DNA of 64,000 nucleotides from Martinezella rhizogenes (lineage in GTDB: Bacteria; Pseudomonadota; Alphaproteobacteria; Rhizobiales; Rhizobiaceae), in contig NZ_JAPYZZ010000010.1 in NCBI RefSeq assembly GCF_027460065.1, positions 294-64,293 of the forward strand. The letters are read 5' to 3'. The position numbers and the translations under genes are program-made. The notes under the pieces are model-generated. The model worked only from the letters and a program-made list of their open reading frames with translations, ran no database searches and was not told where the DNA came from. Of this stretch, positions 46,562 through 56,779 are shown in pieces (positions within the stretch are counted from its first letter, which is position 1; every line of letters begins with the position of its first letter).

Positions 46562-46594
46562 TCGTTTGACATTCGTTTTGTCTTCGAATTAGAT
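46562..46594 (+). promoter_or_regulatory. glpD promoter with GlpR-like repeats
   Basis: TTGACA (46566-46571) and a -10-like TTAGAT (46589-46594) with 17-bp spacing. Two direct TTCGTTT copies start at 46562 and 46573, and ATTCG (46571-46575) pairs with CGAAT (46585-46589). These share the TTCGTT core with the repeat before glpR, so GlpR probably represses the glpDSTPQUVK operon here. Confidence 0.55.
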
Positions 46595-46650
46595 GACCAT
46601 GCTTTCAGAATATCGATGGGGAGAGCGTCGATGAAAGCACGGGAGGGGCG

Positions 46651-48174
46651 ATGTCTGACGAGGCAATCCACGATATCTTCGTGATCGGTGGCGGCATCAA
46701 TGGCTGCGGCATCGCGCGCGACGCCGTCGGCCGAGGCTATTCCGTCGCGCTTGCGGAAATGAACGATTTTGCTTCCGGCACGTCATCTGCCGCCACCAAG
46801 CTCATCCACGGCGGTTTGCGGTATCTCGAACATTATGAATTTCGTCTGGTGCGCGAAGCCTTGATGGAACGTGAGGTGCTGTGGGCGATGGCGCCGCATA
46901 TCATCTGGCCTATGCGCTTCGTCCTGCCGTTCCAGAGGGGCGGGGTGCGCCCGGCCTGGCTCGTGCGTCTCGGGCTTTTCCTTTACGATCATCTCGGCGG
47001 CCGCAAGCTTTTGCCGGCCACCCGCTCGCTCGACCTGCGCCGCGATCCTGCCGGAAAACCGCTGAAGCCGATTTTTGCCCGCGCTTTCGAATATTCCGAT
47101 GGCTGGGTGGATGATGCCCGTCTGGTGGTGTTGAACGCCCGCGATGCGGCCGATCGTGGCGCCCTGATCCTTAACCGCACGCAGGTGGTTTCCGCGCGGC
47201 GCGAAGGCGCCTTCTGGCGGGTTGAAACGAAAAATGCCGCAGGCGAAAGCAAGACCTACCGGGCGCGCCTGCTGGTGAATGCCGCAGGCCCCTGGGTAGA
47301 CAAGGTGCTGTCTTCCACATTCGGCAAAAACAATGTCCATAATGTCCGCCTTGTGCAGGGCAGCCACATCATCGTGCGCAAGAAGTTTGCCGATCCGCGC
47401 GCCTATTTTTTCCAGAATCCGGACGGCCGCATCATCTTCGCCATCCCTTATGAGCAGGATTTCACTCTGATCGGCACGACGGATCGCGACTATACCGCCG
47501 ATCCCCGGGCTGTTAAGATCAGCGATGACGAAATCAGCTATCTCTGCAATGCCGCGAGTGAATATTTCGCTGAACCGGTAAAGCCCGCCGATATCGTCTG
47601 GACCTATTCCGGCCTGCGGCCGCTTTTCGATGACGGCGCATCAAAAGCACAGGAAGCGACCCGCGACTATGTGCTGAAAACAGAAGGGGCGGAAGGCGAA
47701 GCGCCGCTCCTCAATATCTTCGGCGGAAAGCTCACCACCTATCGGCGGCTTGCCGAACATGCTCTTGAAAAAATCAGCGATGCGCTGGGTGAAAAGGGTG
47801 CGCCATGGACGGCGGGTTCGCATTTGCCGGGCGGAAATTTCGGTGCCGAGGCCTATGCGGAAGAGGTCAGGACCGTGCGGTCGCGGTATCCCTTCCTCGA
47901 TAAACGTCATGCTGAGCGGCTCGTCCGTTGTTATGGAACGGATGCGATGGCCATAATCGGTTCTGCTACGGACACGGCAGCGTTGGGCCGGCATTTCGGC
48001 GGCACGCTTTACGAGGCCGAGGTTCGCTGGCTGATGGCGCGGGAGTGGGCGCTGACGACGGAAGATATTCTGTGGCGCCGCACGAAGCAGGGGCTTTTTC
48101 TGACGCCTGAAGAGGCGCGCGGGCTGGAAGACTATATCGAAGGCATTGCAGGTGGACGCTTGAAGGCAATCTGA
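46651..48174 (+). CDS. glpD: Aerobic glycerol-3-phosphate dehydrogenase GlpD
   Basis: A 507-residue FAD-dependent dehydrogenase that oxidises glycerol-3-phosphate to dihydroxyacetone phosphate and passes electrons to quinone at the inner membrane. The FAD-binding motif FVIGGGINGCGIARDAVGRG is at 10-29, followed by SSAATKLIHGGLRYLE; IGTTDRDYT and NIFGGKLTTYRRLAEHA are family blocks. GGGAGGGGCG precedes the ATG. It leads the glycerol operon and consumes the product of GlpK, lowering the expected GlpR inducer. Confidence 0.95.
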   Translation: MSDEAIHDIFVIGGGINGCGIARDAVGRGYSVALAEMNDFASGTSSAATKLIHGGLRYLEHYEFRLVREALMEREVLWAMAPHIIWPMRFVLPFQRGGVRPAWLVRLGLFLYDHLGGRKLLPATRSLDLRRDPAGKPLKPIFARAFEYSDGWVDDARLVVLNARDAADRGALILNRTQVVSARREGAFWRVETKNAAGESKTYRARLLVNAAGPWVDKVLSSTFGKNNVHNVRLVQGSHIIVRKKFADPRAYFFQNPDGRIIFAIPYEQDFTLIGTTDRDYTADPRAVKISDDEISYLCNAASEYFAEPVKPADIVWTYSGLRPLFDDGASKAQEATRDYVLKTEGAEGEAPLLNIFGGKLTTYRRLAEHALEKISDALGEKGAPWTAGSHLPGGNFGAEAYAEEVRTVRSRYPFLDKRHAERLVRCYGTDAMAIIGSATDTAALGRHFGGTLYEAEVRWLMAREWALTTEDILWRRTKQGLFLTPEEARGLEDYIEGIAGGRLKAI

Positions 48175-48211
48175 CGATCCGATCGAAAAGCGGAGGAGGC
48201 TTTGGATCACC

Positions 48212-49282
48212 ATGCTTGAATTGCGAAACGTCTCGAAGATGGTGGGTGGTGAATATCATATTCACCCGACGGATCTGACGTTGCAGCGCGGAAGCCTGAA
48301 CGTCCTGCTTGGACCGACGCTTTCGGGCAAGACGACACTGATGCGACTGATGGCCGGGCTGGACAAGCCGAGCGGCGGCTCGATCCTCTTTAATGGTGAA
48401 GATGTGACGGGCTGGCCGGTGCAGAAGCGCAACGTCGCCATGGTCTACCAACAATTTATCAATTATCCGGCGCTCTCCGTTTATGAGAACATCGCTTCAC
48501 CGATGCGGGTTGCTGGCAAGGACCAGTCGACCATCGACCGGGAGGTGAGGAAGGCCGCCGAGCTTCTGAGGTTGACGCCCTATCTCGACCGCACGCCGCT
48601 CAATCTCTCCGGCGGCCAGCAGCAGCGCACGGCGCTTGCCCGCGCCATCGTCAAGAACGCCAATCTGGTGCTGCTCGACGAGCCGCTCGCCAATCTCGAT
48701 TACAAGCTGCGCGAGGAATTGCGCGAGGAATTGCCGCGCATCTTCGCAGAGTCCGGCGCGATCTTCGTTTATGCCACGACGGAACCTTCCGAAGCGCTGC
48801 TTCTGGGCGGCAATACAGCGACCCTGAACGAGGGAAGGGTGACGCAGTTCAGCCGCACGATCGAGGTCTATCGGCAGCCGGTGGATATCGTCACTGCGGA
48901 AATCTTTGCCGATCCGCCGCTCAACACCATCGAGGTCATCAAGATGGGTAACGCTTTCACGCGCGCCGACAAGGCTGTGGTTGTGGTGCCGGCGCATCTT
49001 GCCGCCGTGCCGGATGGGCCTTTGACCATTGCTTTCCAGCCGCATCATCTTTTCCCGCATGCGAAGGGCGAGGCGCGGCAATCCATCCGGGCACGGACAC
49101 TGATTTCGGAAATCGCGGGGTCGGAAAGTTTCGTGCATGTGGAATTTTTCGGCCGGCGCTGGGTGATGCTGGCGCATGGTATCCACGACATCGAACCGGA
49201 CAGGGATATCGAGCTGTTTCTCGATACAAAACACCTGATGGCCTTTGACGCGAATGGTCGCGCCATCGGCGAAGCGGCCTGA
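48212..49282 (+). CDS. glpS: Glycerol ABC transporter ATP-binding protein GlpS
   Basis: A 356-residue MalK-type ATPase. Walker A is GPTLSGKT (34-41), Q-loop glutamine Q80, signature LSGGQ (132-136) and Walker B LVLLDEP (D156-E157). The switch histidine is missing: VYATTEPSEA stands where MalK-type proteins have VYVTHDQ-EA, so Thr190 replaces His. A C-terminal TOBE regulatory domain follows from about 240. It pairs with GlpT, which has the opposite defect. The start has GGAGGAGGC some way upstream. Confidence 0.92.
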   Translation: MLELRNVSKMVGGEYHIHPTDLTLQRGSLNVLLGPTLSGKTTLMRLMAGLDKPSGGSILFNGEDVTGWPVQKRNVAMVYQQFINYPALSVYENIASPMRVAGKDQSTIDREVRKAAELLRLTPYLDRTPLNLSGGQQQRTALARAIVKNANLVLLDEPLANLDYKLREELREELPRIFAESGAIFVYATTEPSEALLLGGNTATLNEGRVTQFSRTIEVYRQPVDIVTAEIFADPPLNTIEVIKMGNAFTRADKAVVVVPAHLAAVPDGPLTIAFQPHHLFPHAKGEARQSIRARTLISEIAGSESFVHVEFFGRRWVMLAHGIHDIEPDRDIELFLDTKHLMAFDANGRAIGEAA

Positions 49283-49295
49283 GGGGAGATCGGTC

Positions 49296-50366
49296 ATGGC
49301 ACGTATCACGCTCGATCACATCCGCCACGCCTATAACGCCAAGGCGCAGGCTGCCGGCGATTATGCGCTGAAAGAAGTGCATCACGAATGGGAAGATGGC
49401 GGGGCCTATGCGCTGCTCGGACCTTCCGGCTGCGGCAAGACCACGCTGCTCAACATCATTTCCGGCCTGCTGCGCCCCTCCGAAGGCCGCATCGCCTTTG
49501 ATGGAACCGACGCGACCGATTTCGCCACCGAGGACCGAAATATCGCTCAGGTGTTCCAGTTCCCGGTCGTTTACGACACGATGACGGTCTATGACAATCT
49601 CGCCTTTCCGTTGCGCAACCGGCATGTACCGGAGGCGGAGATCGACCGAAGGGTCCGCGAAATCCTTGAGATGACTGATCTGTCCGGCATGGCCAAACGC
49701 CATGCGCGCGGGCTGACGGCGGACCAAAAGCAGAAGATTTCGCTGGCGCGTGGCCTTGTGCGTTCCGACGTCAACGCCATACTTTTCGATGAGCCGCTAA
49801 CGGTTATCGATCCGCATATGAAATGGGTGCTGCGCTCGCAGCTGAAGCGCCTGCACCGCCAGTCCGGCTTCACCATGGTCTATGTCACCCATGACCAGAC
49901 GGAGGCGTTGACCTTCGCCGACAAGGTGGTGGTGATGTATGACGGGCAAATCGTTCAGATCGGCACGCCCGCCGAGCTTTTCGAGCGGCCGGGACATACA
50001 TTCGTGGGTTATTTCATCGGCTCGCCGGGCATGAATGTGTTGCCCGCCAACATCGAGGGGGCGACGGCTGTGGTCGGCGGTCTTGGTGTGCCGCTGGCAG
50101 GGGCGCCGAAAGTTGATTTGGGGCAGCGCATCGAGATCGGCATCCGCCCGGAGTTCATCCGGTTGGAGCGTGGCGGCATGCCGATCACTATCGACAAGGT
50201 CGAGGACATCGGCCGGCAGAAGATCGTCCGCGCCCGGTTTGCCGGCCAGAAGCTGGCAATCGTTGTCGCCGAAGACGAGGAAATCCCCACGGAAGCGGGT
50301 GTCCGTTTCGACCCGGCTGCGGTCGGCGTTTTCGCTGATTCCTGGCGTGTGAAGATGGGAGCCTGA
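49296..50366 (+). CDS. glpT: Glycerol ABC transporter ATP-binding protein GlpT
   Basis: A 356-residue MalK-type ATPase. Walker A GPSGCGKT (42-49), Q-loop Q88, Walker B ILFDEP (D165-E166) and switch histidine H199 in VYVTHDQTEA are intact. The ABC signature is degenerate: LTADQ (140-144) instead of LSGGQ. With GlpS it should form a heterodimer with one complete ATP site. The ATG at 49296 has GGGGAGA upstream. Note that this glpT is the rhizobial ABC ATPase, not the glycerol-3-phosphate antiporter of enterobacteria. It starts 13 bp after glpS. Confidence 0.92.
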   Translation: MARITLDHIRHAYNAKAQAAGDYALKEVHHEWEDGGAYALLGPSGCGKTTLLNIISGLLRPSEGRIAFDGTDATDFATEDRNIAQVFQFPVVYDTMTVYDNLAFPLRNRHVPEAEIDRRVREILEMTDLSGMAKRHARGLTADQKQKISLARGLVRSDVNAILFDEPLTVIDPHMKWVLRSQLKRLHRQSGFTMVYVTHDQTEALTFADKVVVMYDGQIVQIGTPAELFERPGHTFVGYFIGSPGMNVLPANIEGATAVVGGLGVPLAGAPKVDLGQRIEIGIRPEFIRLERGGMPITIDKVEDIGRQKIVRARFAGQKLAIVVAEDEEIPTEAGVRFDPAAVGVFADSWRVKMGA

Positions 50367-50368
50367 CC

Positions 50369-51235
50369 ATGGAAAAAAGCTGGAACAACAAGGCGTGGTT
50401 CATGGTGCTGCCGGTGCTGGTGCTGGTCGCCTTTTCCGCCGTCATTCCGCTGATGACCGTCGTGAATTATTCGGTGCAGGATACCTTCGGCAATAACCAG
50501 TTCTTCTGGGCGGGAACGCAATGGTTTCAGGAAATCCTGAGCTCCGACCGCTTCTGGAACGCGCTCGGACGCAATCTGGTCTTTTCCGGCATCATATTGG
50601 CAATCGAAATTCCGCTCGGTATCTTTATCGCGCTCAAAATGCCGAAATCCGGCATCGGCGTGCCGATCTGCCTCGTCACCATGGCGCTGCCGCTTTTGGT
50701 GCCGTGGAACGTCGTCGGCACGATCTGGCAGGTCTTCGGCCGCAGCGATATCGGGCTGCTCGGCTATTATGCCAATCAGCTCGGGCTTGACTATAACTAT
50801 GTCAACGATCCCGTCGATGCGTGGATCACGGTCGTCATCATGGATGTGTGGCACTGGACGAGCCTTGTCGTGCTCCTGTGCTACGCCAGCCTCGTTTCCA
50901 TTCCGGATGCTTATTATCAGGCGGCACGGATCGATGGCGCTTCACGTTTTGCAGTGTTCCGGTTTATCCAGCTGCCGAAGATGAAGCGGGTGCTGCTCAT
51001 CGCCTTCCTGCTGCGTTTCATGGACAGTTTCATGATCTATACCGAGCCTTTCGTCGTCACCGGCGGCGGCCCGGGTAACTCCACCACTTTCCTGTCGATC
51101 GATCTCGTGAAGATGGCGCTCGGCCAGTTCGACCTCGGTCCGGCGGCGGCCATGTCGCTGATCTACTTCCTCATCATCCTGCTGCTGTCATGGGTGTTCT
51201 ACACCGTGATGACCAGCCACGACGCGGAGACCTGA
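50369..51235 (+). CDS. glpP: Glycerol ABC transporter permease GlpP
   Basis: A 288-residue MalF-type permease with six hydrophobic segments. The first is WFMVLPVLVLVAFSAVIPLM and the EAA loop that contacts the ATPases is YQAARIDGASRFAVFRFIQL. Three bases separate the glpT stop codon from its ATG, and GGGAGCCTG gives the ribosome site. With GlpQ it forms the membrane channel for glycerol in rhizobial systems of this gene order. Confidence 0.92.
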   Translation: MEKSWNNKAWFMVLPVLVLVAFSAVIPLMTVVNYSVQDTFGNNQFFWAGTQWFQEILSSDRFWNALGRNLVFSGIILAIEIPLGIFIALKMPKSGIGVPICLVTMALPLLVPWNVVGTIWQVFGRSDIGLLGYYANQLGLDYNYVNDPVDAWITVVIMDVWHWTSLVVLLCYASLVSIPDAYYQAARIDGASRFAVFRFIQLPKMKRVLLIAFLLRFMDSFMIYTEPFVVTGGGPGNSTTFLSIDLVKMALGQFDLGPAAAMSLIYFLIILLLSWVFYTVMTSHDAET

Positions 51236-51238
51236 GAC

Positions 51239-52150
<912 letters not shown>

Positions 52151-52152
52151 CC

Positions 52153-52446
52153 ATGACGAAGATGCCCGATTTTACCTGGATGGCTTGGACCTGGCAGACG
52201 GCCGCCTTTTTCGGCACTATTGCGGCGCTGCTGGTCGGCATGTGGTTCTGGGAACGTCTCTCGCCCGGCGGCAGTCCCCGCTTCGGCCTGTTGCGCTTCG
52301 AGACGACGCGCGGCGACAGGCTGTTCATCTCGCTGCTCGGCAGCGCCTTCATTCATCTCGCATGGCTCGGGCTGGTCGGCCCGAACCTGTGGTGGGCTCT
52401 CGCTCTATCCTTGGTCTACGCCATCGGCGTTTTCCGTTTTGTCTAG
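52153..52446 (+). CDS. glpU: Small membrane protein GlpU (DUF2160)
   Basis: A 97-residue DUF2160 protein with about three hydrophobic segments (TAAFFGTIAALLVGMWFW, LFISLLGSAFIHLAWLGL, WWALALSLVYAIGVFRFV). Between the first two is a basic loop. Such a protein is found between permease and binding-protein genes in rhizobial glycerol operons, but its function is unknown; an accessory part of the transporter is a fair guess. ATG 52153 is two bases after the glpQ stop, with GGGGAGG upstream. Confidence 0.88.
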   Translation: MTKMPDFTWMAWTWQTAAFFGTIAALLVGMWFWERLSPGGSPRFGLLRFETTRGDRLFISLLGSAFIHLAWLGLVGPNLWWALALSLVYAIGVFRFV

Positions 52447-52520
52447 AGCAGGAAAAAGGTGCGGCGGAGGAAAACCGCACCCGCAGACTTCATGCAATCG
52501 CAACCCTTGGGAGGACTGAT

Positions 52521-54242
52521 ATGCGACGGCATCTGATGACGACGACGGCAGCCATGCTGCTGGCAATGACGGGTTCCGCTTTCGCCGGAATGGAGGAAGC
52601 AAAGCAGTTTCTGGACAAGGAAATCGGCGACATGTCGTCGCTTTCCCGTGCGGAGCAGGAAAAGGAGCTACAATGGTTTGTCGATGCGGCAAAACCCTTT
52701 TCGGGCATGGAAATCAAGGTGGTTTCCGAATCCCTGACCACGCATGAATATGAATCCAAGGTTCTGGCTCCGGCCTTTACTGCCATTACCGGCATCAAGG
52801 TCACGCATGACATCATCCAGGAAGGTGACGTCGTCGAAAAGATTCAGACCCAGATGCAGACCGGCCAGAACCTCTACGACGGTTGGGTCAACGATAGCGA
52901 CCTCATCGGCACCCATTGGCGTTACCAGCAGGTGCGCAACCTGACGGATTTCATGGCCAATGAAGGCAAGGACGTCACCAATCCCGGTCTCGACCTCAAG
53001 GACTTTATCGGCAGCGCCTTTACCACGGCACCGGACAAGAAGCTCTATCAGCTTCCCGACCAGCAATTCGCGAATCTCTACTGGTTCCGTTACGACTGGT
53101 TCAACGACGACAAGAACAAGGCTGATTTCAAGGCCAAATACGGCTACGACCTCGGTGTTCCCGTCAACTGGTCGGCCTATGAGGATATCGCCGAATTCTT
53201 CACCGGCCGCGATGTCGGCGGCAAGAAGGTCTTCGGCCATATGGACTACGGCAAGAAGGACCCGTCTCTCGGCTGGCGCTTCACCGATGCCTGGCTTTCC
53301 ATGGCCGGTAACGGTGACAAGGGCCTGCCGAACGGCCTGCCGGTCGACGAATGGGGTATCAAGGTCAATGACAAGTCGCAGCCGGTAGGTTCCTGCGTGG
53401 CCCGCGGCGGCGATACTAATGGTCCGGCTTCGGTCTATTCCATCGAGAAATACCTCGAATGGCTGAAGAAATATGCGCCGCCGGAAGCGCAGGGCATGAC
53501 CTTCTCCGAATCCGGACCGGTGCCGGCGCAGGGCAACATCGCCCAGCAGATCTTCTGGTATACGGCGTTTACCGCCGACATGGCCAAGCCCGGCCTGCCT
53601 GTGGTGAACGAGGATGGTTCGCCGAAATGGCGCGTCGCACCTTCGCCGCATGGTGTCTACTGGAAGGACGGCATGAAGCTTGGTTATCAGGATGTGGGTT
53701 CGTGGACACTGATGAAATCCACGCCCGATGACCGCGCCAAGGCCGCATGGCTCTACGCGCAGTTCGTGACTTCGAAGACCGTGGATGTGAAGAAGAGCCA
53801 TGTGGGTCTCACCTTCATTCGTGACACCACCATCCATCACAAGAGCTTTACGGACCGTGCTTCCAAGCTCGGTGGTCTGATCGAGTTCTACCGTTCGCCG
53901 GCCCGCGTGCAGTGGTCGCCAACCGGCACCAACGTTCCTGACTATCCGAAGCTGGCACAGCTGTGGTGGCAGGCAATCGGCGATGCGTCGTCGGGTGCCA
54001 AAACCGCTCAGGCGGCCATGGACTCGCTCTGCGCCGAGCAGGAAAAGGTCATGGCCCGTATCGAGCGCGCCGGTGTGCAGGGCGATATCGGCCCGAAACT
54101 GGCGGAAGAGCACGATATCGACTACTGGAACAAGGACGCCGTTTCGAAGGGCAATCTGGCACCGCAGCTGAAGATCGCCAACGAAAAGGAAAAGCCGGTC
54201 ACCGTTAACTACGACGAACTGGTCAAAAGCTGGCAGAAGTAA
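52521..54242 (+). CDS. glpV: Glycerol ABC transporter substrate-binding protein GlpV
   Basis: A 573-residue extracellular solute-binding protein, long for its class. A signal peptide (RRHLMTTTAAMLLAMTGSAFA) precedes the mature protein. Family segments include IKVVSESLTTHEYESKVLAP, GQNLYDGWVNDSDLIGTHWR and VGSWTLMKSTPDDRAKAAWL; tryptophans are frequent, as expected for a polyol site. The ATG at 52521 has GGGAGGACTG upstream; the frame upstream overlaps glpU and is not coding. A strong hairpin follows before glpK. Confidence 0.93.
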   Translation: MRRHLMTTTAAMLLAMTGSAFAGMEEAKQFLDKEIGDMSSLSRAEQEKELQWFVDAAKPFSGMEIKVVSESLTTHEYESKVLAPAFTAITGIKVTHDIIQEGDVVEKIQTQMQTGQNLYDGWVNDSDLIGTHWRYQQVRNLTDFMANEGKDVTNPGLDLKDFIGSAFTTAPDKKLYQLPDQQFANLYWFRYDWFNDDKNKADFKAKYGYDLGVPVNWSAYEDIAEFFTGRDVGGKKVFGHMDYGKKDPSLGWRFTDAWLSMAGNGDKGLPNGLPVDEWGIKVNDKSQPVGSCVARGGDTNGPASVYSIEKYLEWLKKYAPPEAQGMTFSESGPVPAQGNIAQQIFWYTAFTADMAKPGLPVVNEDGSPKWRVAPSPHGVYWKDGMKLGYQDVGSWTLMKSTPDDRAKAAWLYAQFVTSKTVDVKKSHVGLTFIRDTTIHHKSFTDRASKLGGLIEFYRSPARVQWSPTGTNVPDYPKLAQLWWQAIGDASSGAKTAQAAMDSLCAEQEKVMARIERAGVQGDIGPKLAEEHDIDYWNKDAVSKGNLAPQLKIANEKEKPVTVNYDELVKSWQK

Positions 54243-54266
54243 TTTCTGCATCAAATCTGAACAAAC

Positions 54267-54287
54267 CGGGGCGGCTCTGCCGCCCCG
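54267..54287 (+). repeat. Intercistronic hairpin between glpV and glpK
   Basis: CGGGGCGGC-TCT-GCCGCCCCG forms a 9-bp GC-only stem with a 3-base loop, 25 bp after the glpV stop. It is followed by TCATT rather than a T-run, so it probably acts as an mRNA 3' stabiliser or partial terminator, keeping binding-protein message above glpK message. Confidence 0.75.
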
Positions 54288-54314
54288 TCATTGCGTCTGA
54301 AAGGGAGTAGCATA

Positions 54315-55814
54315 ATGGGCGGTTATATTCTGGCGATCGATCAGGGAACGACATCGACGAGGTCGATGGTCTTTGATCGCGACATGCGGGTGATCGGTGT
54401 CGGACAGCGAGAATTTCCGCAACATTTCCCGGCCTCGGGCTGGGTCGAACACGATGCCGAGGATATCTGGAAAAGCGTGCTTGAAACCATCCGCCTGGCA
54501 CTTGCCGATGCCGGCATCGCCGCTTCCGATATTGCGGCAATCGGCATCACCAATCAGCGCGAAACGACCGTGCTTTGGGACCGGAATACCGGTGAGGCCG
54601 TGCATCGCGCCGTGGTCTGGCAGGATCGGCGCGCGGCGCCCATCTGCGAAGATCTGAAGCGCCGGGGATTGGAACCGCTTTTTTCGAAAAAGACCGGCTT
54701 GCTGCTCGACCCCTATTTTTCCGGCACCAAGCTGAAATGGCTTCTCGATAGCGTCAGCGGCCTTCGCGAAAAAGCCGTGAAGGGAGAAATCTGCTTCGGC
54801 ACGGTTGACAGTTTCCTCATCTACCGCCTCACCGGCGGTCGTCGCCATGTGACTGATGCCACCAATGCCTCACGCACGCTGATCTATAATATCGAGGACA
54901 ACGCCTGGGATGACGAATTGCTGTCTATCCTCGACATTCCCCGCGCCATGCTGCCGGAGGTGCTGGATTGCGCCGCCGATTTCGGCGTGACGGACAAATC
55001 GCTGCTGGGCGCGGAAATTCCGATCCTTGGCGTCGCCGGCGATCAGCAGGCAGCCGTGATCGGCAATGCCTGCTTCGAGCCGGGCATGATGAAATCCACC
55101 TATGGCACCGGCTGCTTTGCCCTTCTCAATACCGGCACCGACCGAGTGGCATCCACCAACCGTTTGCTGACGACGATTGCTTACCGCCTCGATGGCGTGA
55201 CGACCTATGCACTGGAAGGCTCGATCTTCATCGCCGGTGCCGCCGTGCAATGGCTGCGTGACGAGCTCGGTTTCATCTCGGTCGCCTCGGAAGTCAGCGC
55301 GCTTGCCGAAAAGGCCGATCCCAGGCAGCGCGTTTATCTCGTGCCGGCCTTTACCGGTCTTGGCGCGCCCTATTGGGACGCCGAGGCGCGCGGGGCGATT
55401 TTCGGCCTGACGCGCGGTACGGGACCTGCGGAATTTGCCCGCGCGGCGCTGGAAAGCGTTGCTTACCAGACGTTCGATCTTCTGGACGCCATGCGCAAGG
55501 ACTGGGCGGGTGACAATGGCAAGACGGTGCTAAGGGTCGATGGTGGCATGGTCGCCTCCGATTGGACGATGCAGCGGCTTGCGGACATTCTCGCCGCACC
55601 GGTCGACCGGCCGGTCTTTCTGGAAACGACCATTCTCGGCGCGGCCTGGCTTGCGGCCTCCCGCGCTGGCATCTGGCCGGATCGCAAGGCCTTTGCCGAC
55701 CACTGGCGCCGTGACCGCCGCTTCAGCCCTGATATGGAAGAGAGCGAGCGGAAAAACGCGATCGCTGGCTGGCGCGACAGCGTCGGCCGTTGCCTCTCGA
55801 AACGGGACAATTGA
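54315..55814 (+). CDS. glpK: Glycerol kinase GlpK
   Basis: A 499-residue FGGY-family kinase that phosphorylates imported glycerol to glycerol-3-phosphate. The N-terminal ATP site [15 protein letters not shown], the [14 protein letters not shown] block, the [16 protein letters not shown] segment and the C-terminal [19 protein letters not shown] motif are all present. AGGGAG precedes the ATG at 54315. It closes the glp operon and produces both GlpD's substrate and GlpR's inducer. Its stop codon lies six bases from the convergent LysR gene, with no visible terminator. Confidence 0.95.
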   Translation: MGGYILAIDQGTTSTRSMVFDRDMRVIGVGQREFPQHFPASGWVEHDAEDIWKSVLETIRLALADAGIAASDIAAIGITNQRETTVLWDRNTGEAVHRAVVWQDRRAAPICEDLKRRGLEPLFSKKTGLLLDPYFSGTKLKWLLDSVSGLREKAVKGEICFGTVDSFLIYRLTGGRRHVTDATNASRTLIYNIEDNAWDDELLSILDIPRAMLPEVLDCAADFGVTDKSLLGAEIPILGVAGDQQAAVIGNACFEPGMMKSTYGTGCFALLNTGTDRVASTNRLLTTIAYRLDGVTTYALEGSIFIAGAAVQWLRDELGFISVASEVSALAEKADPRQRVYLVPAFTGLGAPYWDAEARGAIFGLTRGTGPAEFARAALESVAYQTFDLLDAMRKDWAGDNGKTVLRVDGGMVASDWTMQRLADILAAPVDRPVFLETTILGAAWLAASRAGIWPDRKAFADHWRRDRRFSPDMEESERKNAIAGWRDSVGRCLSKRDN

Positions 55815-55820
55815 GGCGCG

Positions 55821-56681
55821 TTACACGAAGCTGCCGGGTGCGATGCTCTTGCTCGATACGAGATCGGAAAGTGCGCGCACCAGCTTCGTATCCGCGCCCT
55901 TGCTTGGCTGAAGCACGAATTCCACATCCTCGAGCGCCGGCAGCACGCCGGCGGCAATCTCCTTCAGGCCGGCCGGCGCCATGCTGCGCGGCTGCACCAA
56001 AATGCCCATGCCTGCTCTTGCGGCAGCGGTCAGCCCGCTCAGGCTGCCGCAGGTGCATACGATCCGCCAGGAGAGACCGGCCCGGTCCAATGCTTCCTGC
56101 GCCGCCTTTCTGGTAATGCTCGGCGGCGGAAAGGCGATCAGCGGCAGGGCATCCGGCTGGTTCAGCATGCGCTCCGGGTCTCGCGCCAGCCACACCAGCG
56201 GTTCGCGATAGAGAAAGTGTCCGAGCTTGTCGCCGAGACGGCGTTTGGCGAGCACCACATCCAGCTCGCCATTATCCTGCATCTGGTAAAGCACGCCGCT
56301 CAGCGAAACCGTCAGCTCCAGATCGACCAGCGGATAAAGCCGGATGAACTCCTCCAGAATGGCCGTCAGGCGGCTGGCCACAAAATCCTCTGAAACACCA
56401 AGCCTTAGCCGTCCCCGCAGGCGGTTTTCGCTGAACAGCGAGGAGACCTTGCTGTCGATATCAAGCATGTTGCGGGCATAACCGAGCAGCGCCTCGCCCT
56501 CTCCAGTCAGTTTCACCTGATGGGTGCTGCGCGCGATCAGCCGGCGGCCCAGCGCGGCCTCAAGCTTTTGGATATGCTGGCTGATGGTGGATTGGCCAAT
56601 GCCGAGTCTCTCGGCAGCCAGTGTGAAACTGCCGGTTTGCTGAAGCATGACGAAGCTGGCAAGATGTTGAAGGTTCAGCAT
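55821..56681 (-). CDS. LysR family transcriptional regulator
   Basis: A 286-residue LysR regulator: helix-turn-helix at about 1-60 (LQHLASFVMLQQTGSFTLAA, GQSTISQHIQKLEAALGRRL) and a periplasmic-binding-fold effector domain from about 90. It is divergent from the SBF-type transporter at 56780 and the gap holds two ATCATGAT repeats. By the usual LysR arrangement it should control that transporter; the effector is unknown. Confidence 0.9.
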   Translation of the reverse strand: MLNLQHLASFVMLQQTGSFTLAAERLGIGQSTISQHIQKLEAALGRRLIARSTHQVKLTGEGEALLGYARNMLDIDSKVSSLFSENRLRGRLRLGVSEDFVASRLTAILEEFIRLYPLVDLELTVSLSGVLYQMQDNGELDVVLAKRRLGDKLGHFLYREPLVWLARDPERMLNQPDALPLIAFPPPSITRKAAQEALDRAGLSWRIVCTCGSLSGLTAAARAGMGILVQPRSMAPAGLKEIAAGVLPALEDVEFVLQPSKGADTKLVRALSDLVSSKSIAPGSFV

Positions 56682-56689
56682 TATCTCAA

Positions 56690-56728
56690 ATCATGATAAC
56701 TGTTAATCTTTGCATCCGAAATCATGAT
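56690..56728. promoter_or_regulatory. Paired ATCATGAT palindromes, candidate LysR sites
   Basis: The 8-bp palindrome ATCATGAT occurs at 56690-56697 and 56721-56728, in the shared context AAATCATGATRA. Centres are 31 bp apart, about three helical turns, so both sites face the same side of the DNA, as expected for LysR tetramers. They lie between the divergent lysR and transporter genes. Confidence 0.5.
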
Positions 56729-56779
56729 GAGCGATAGTAGCGCGCGTTTCAAGCAAAACCGATGCCGGAAAGACCTCCC

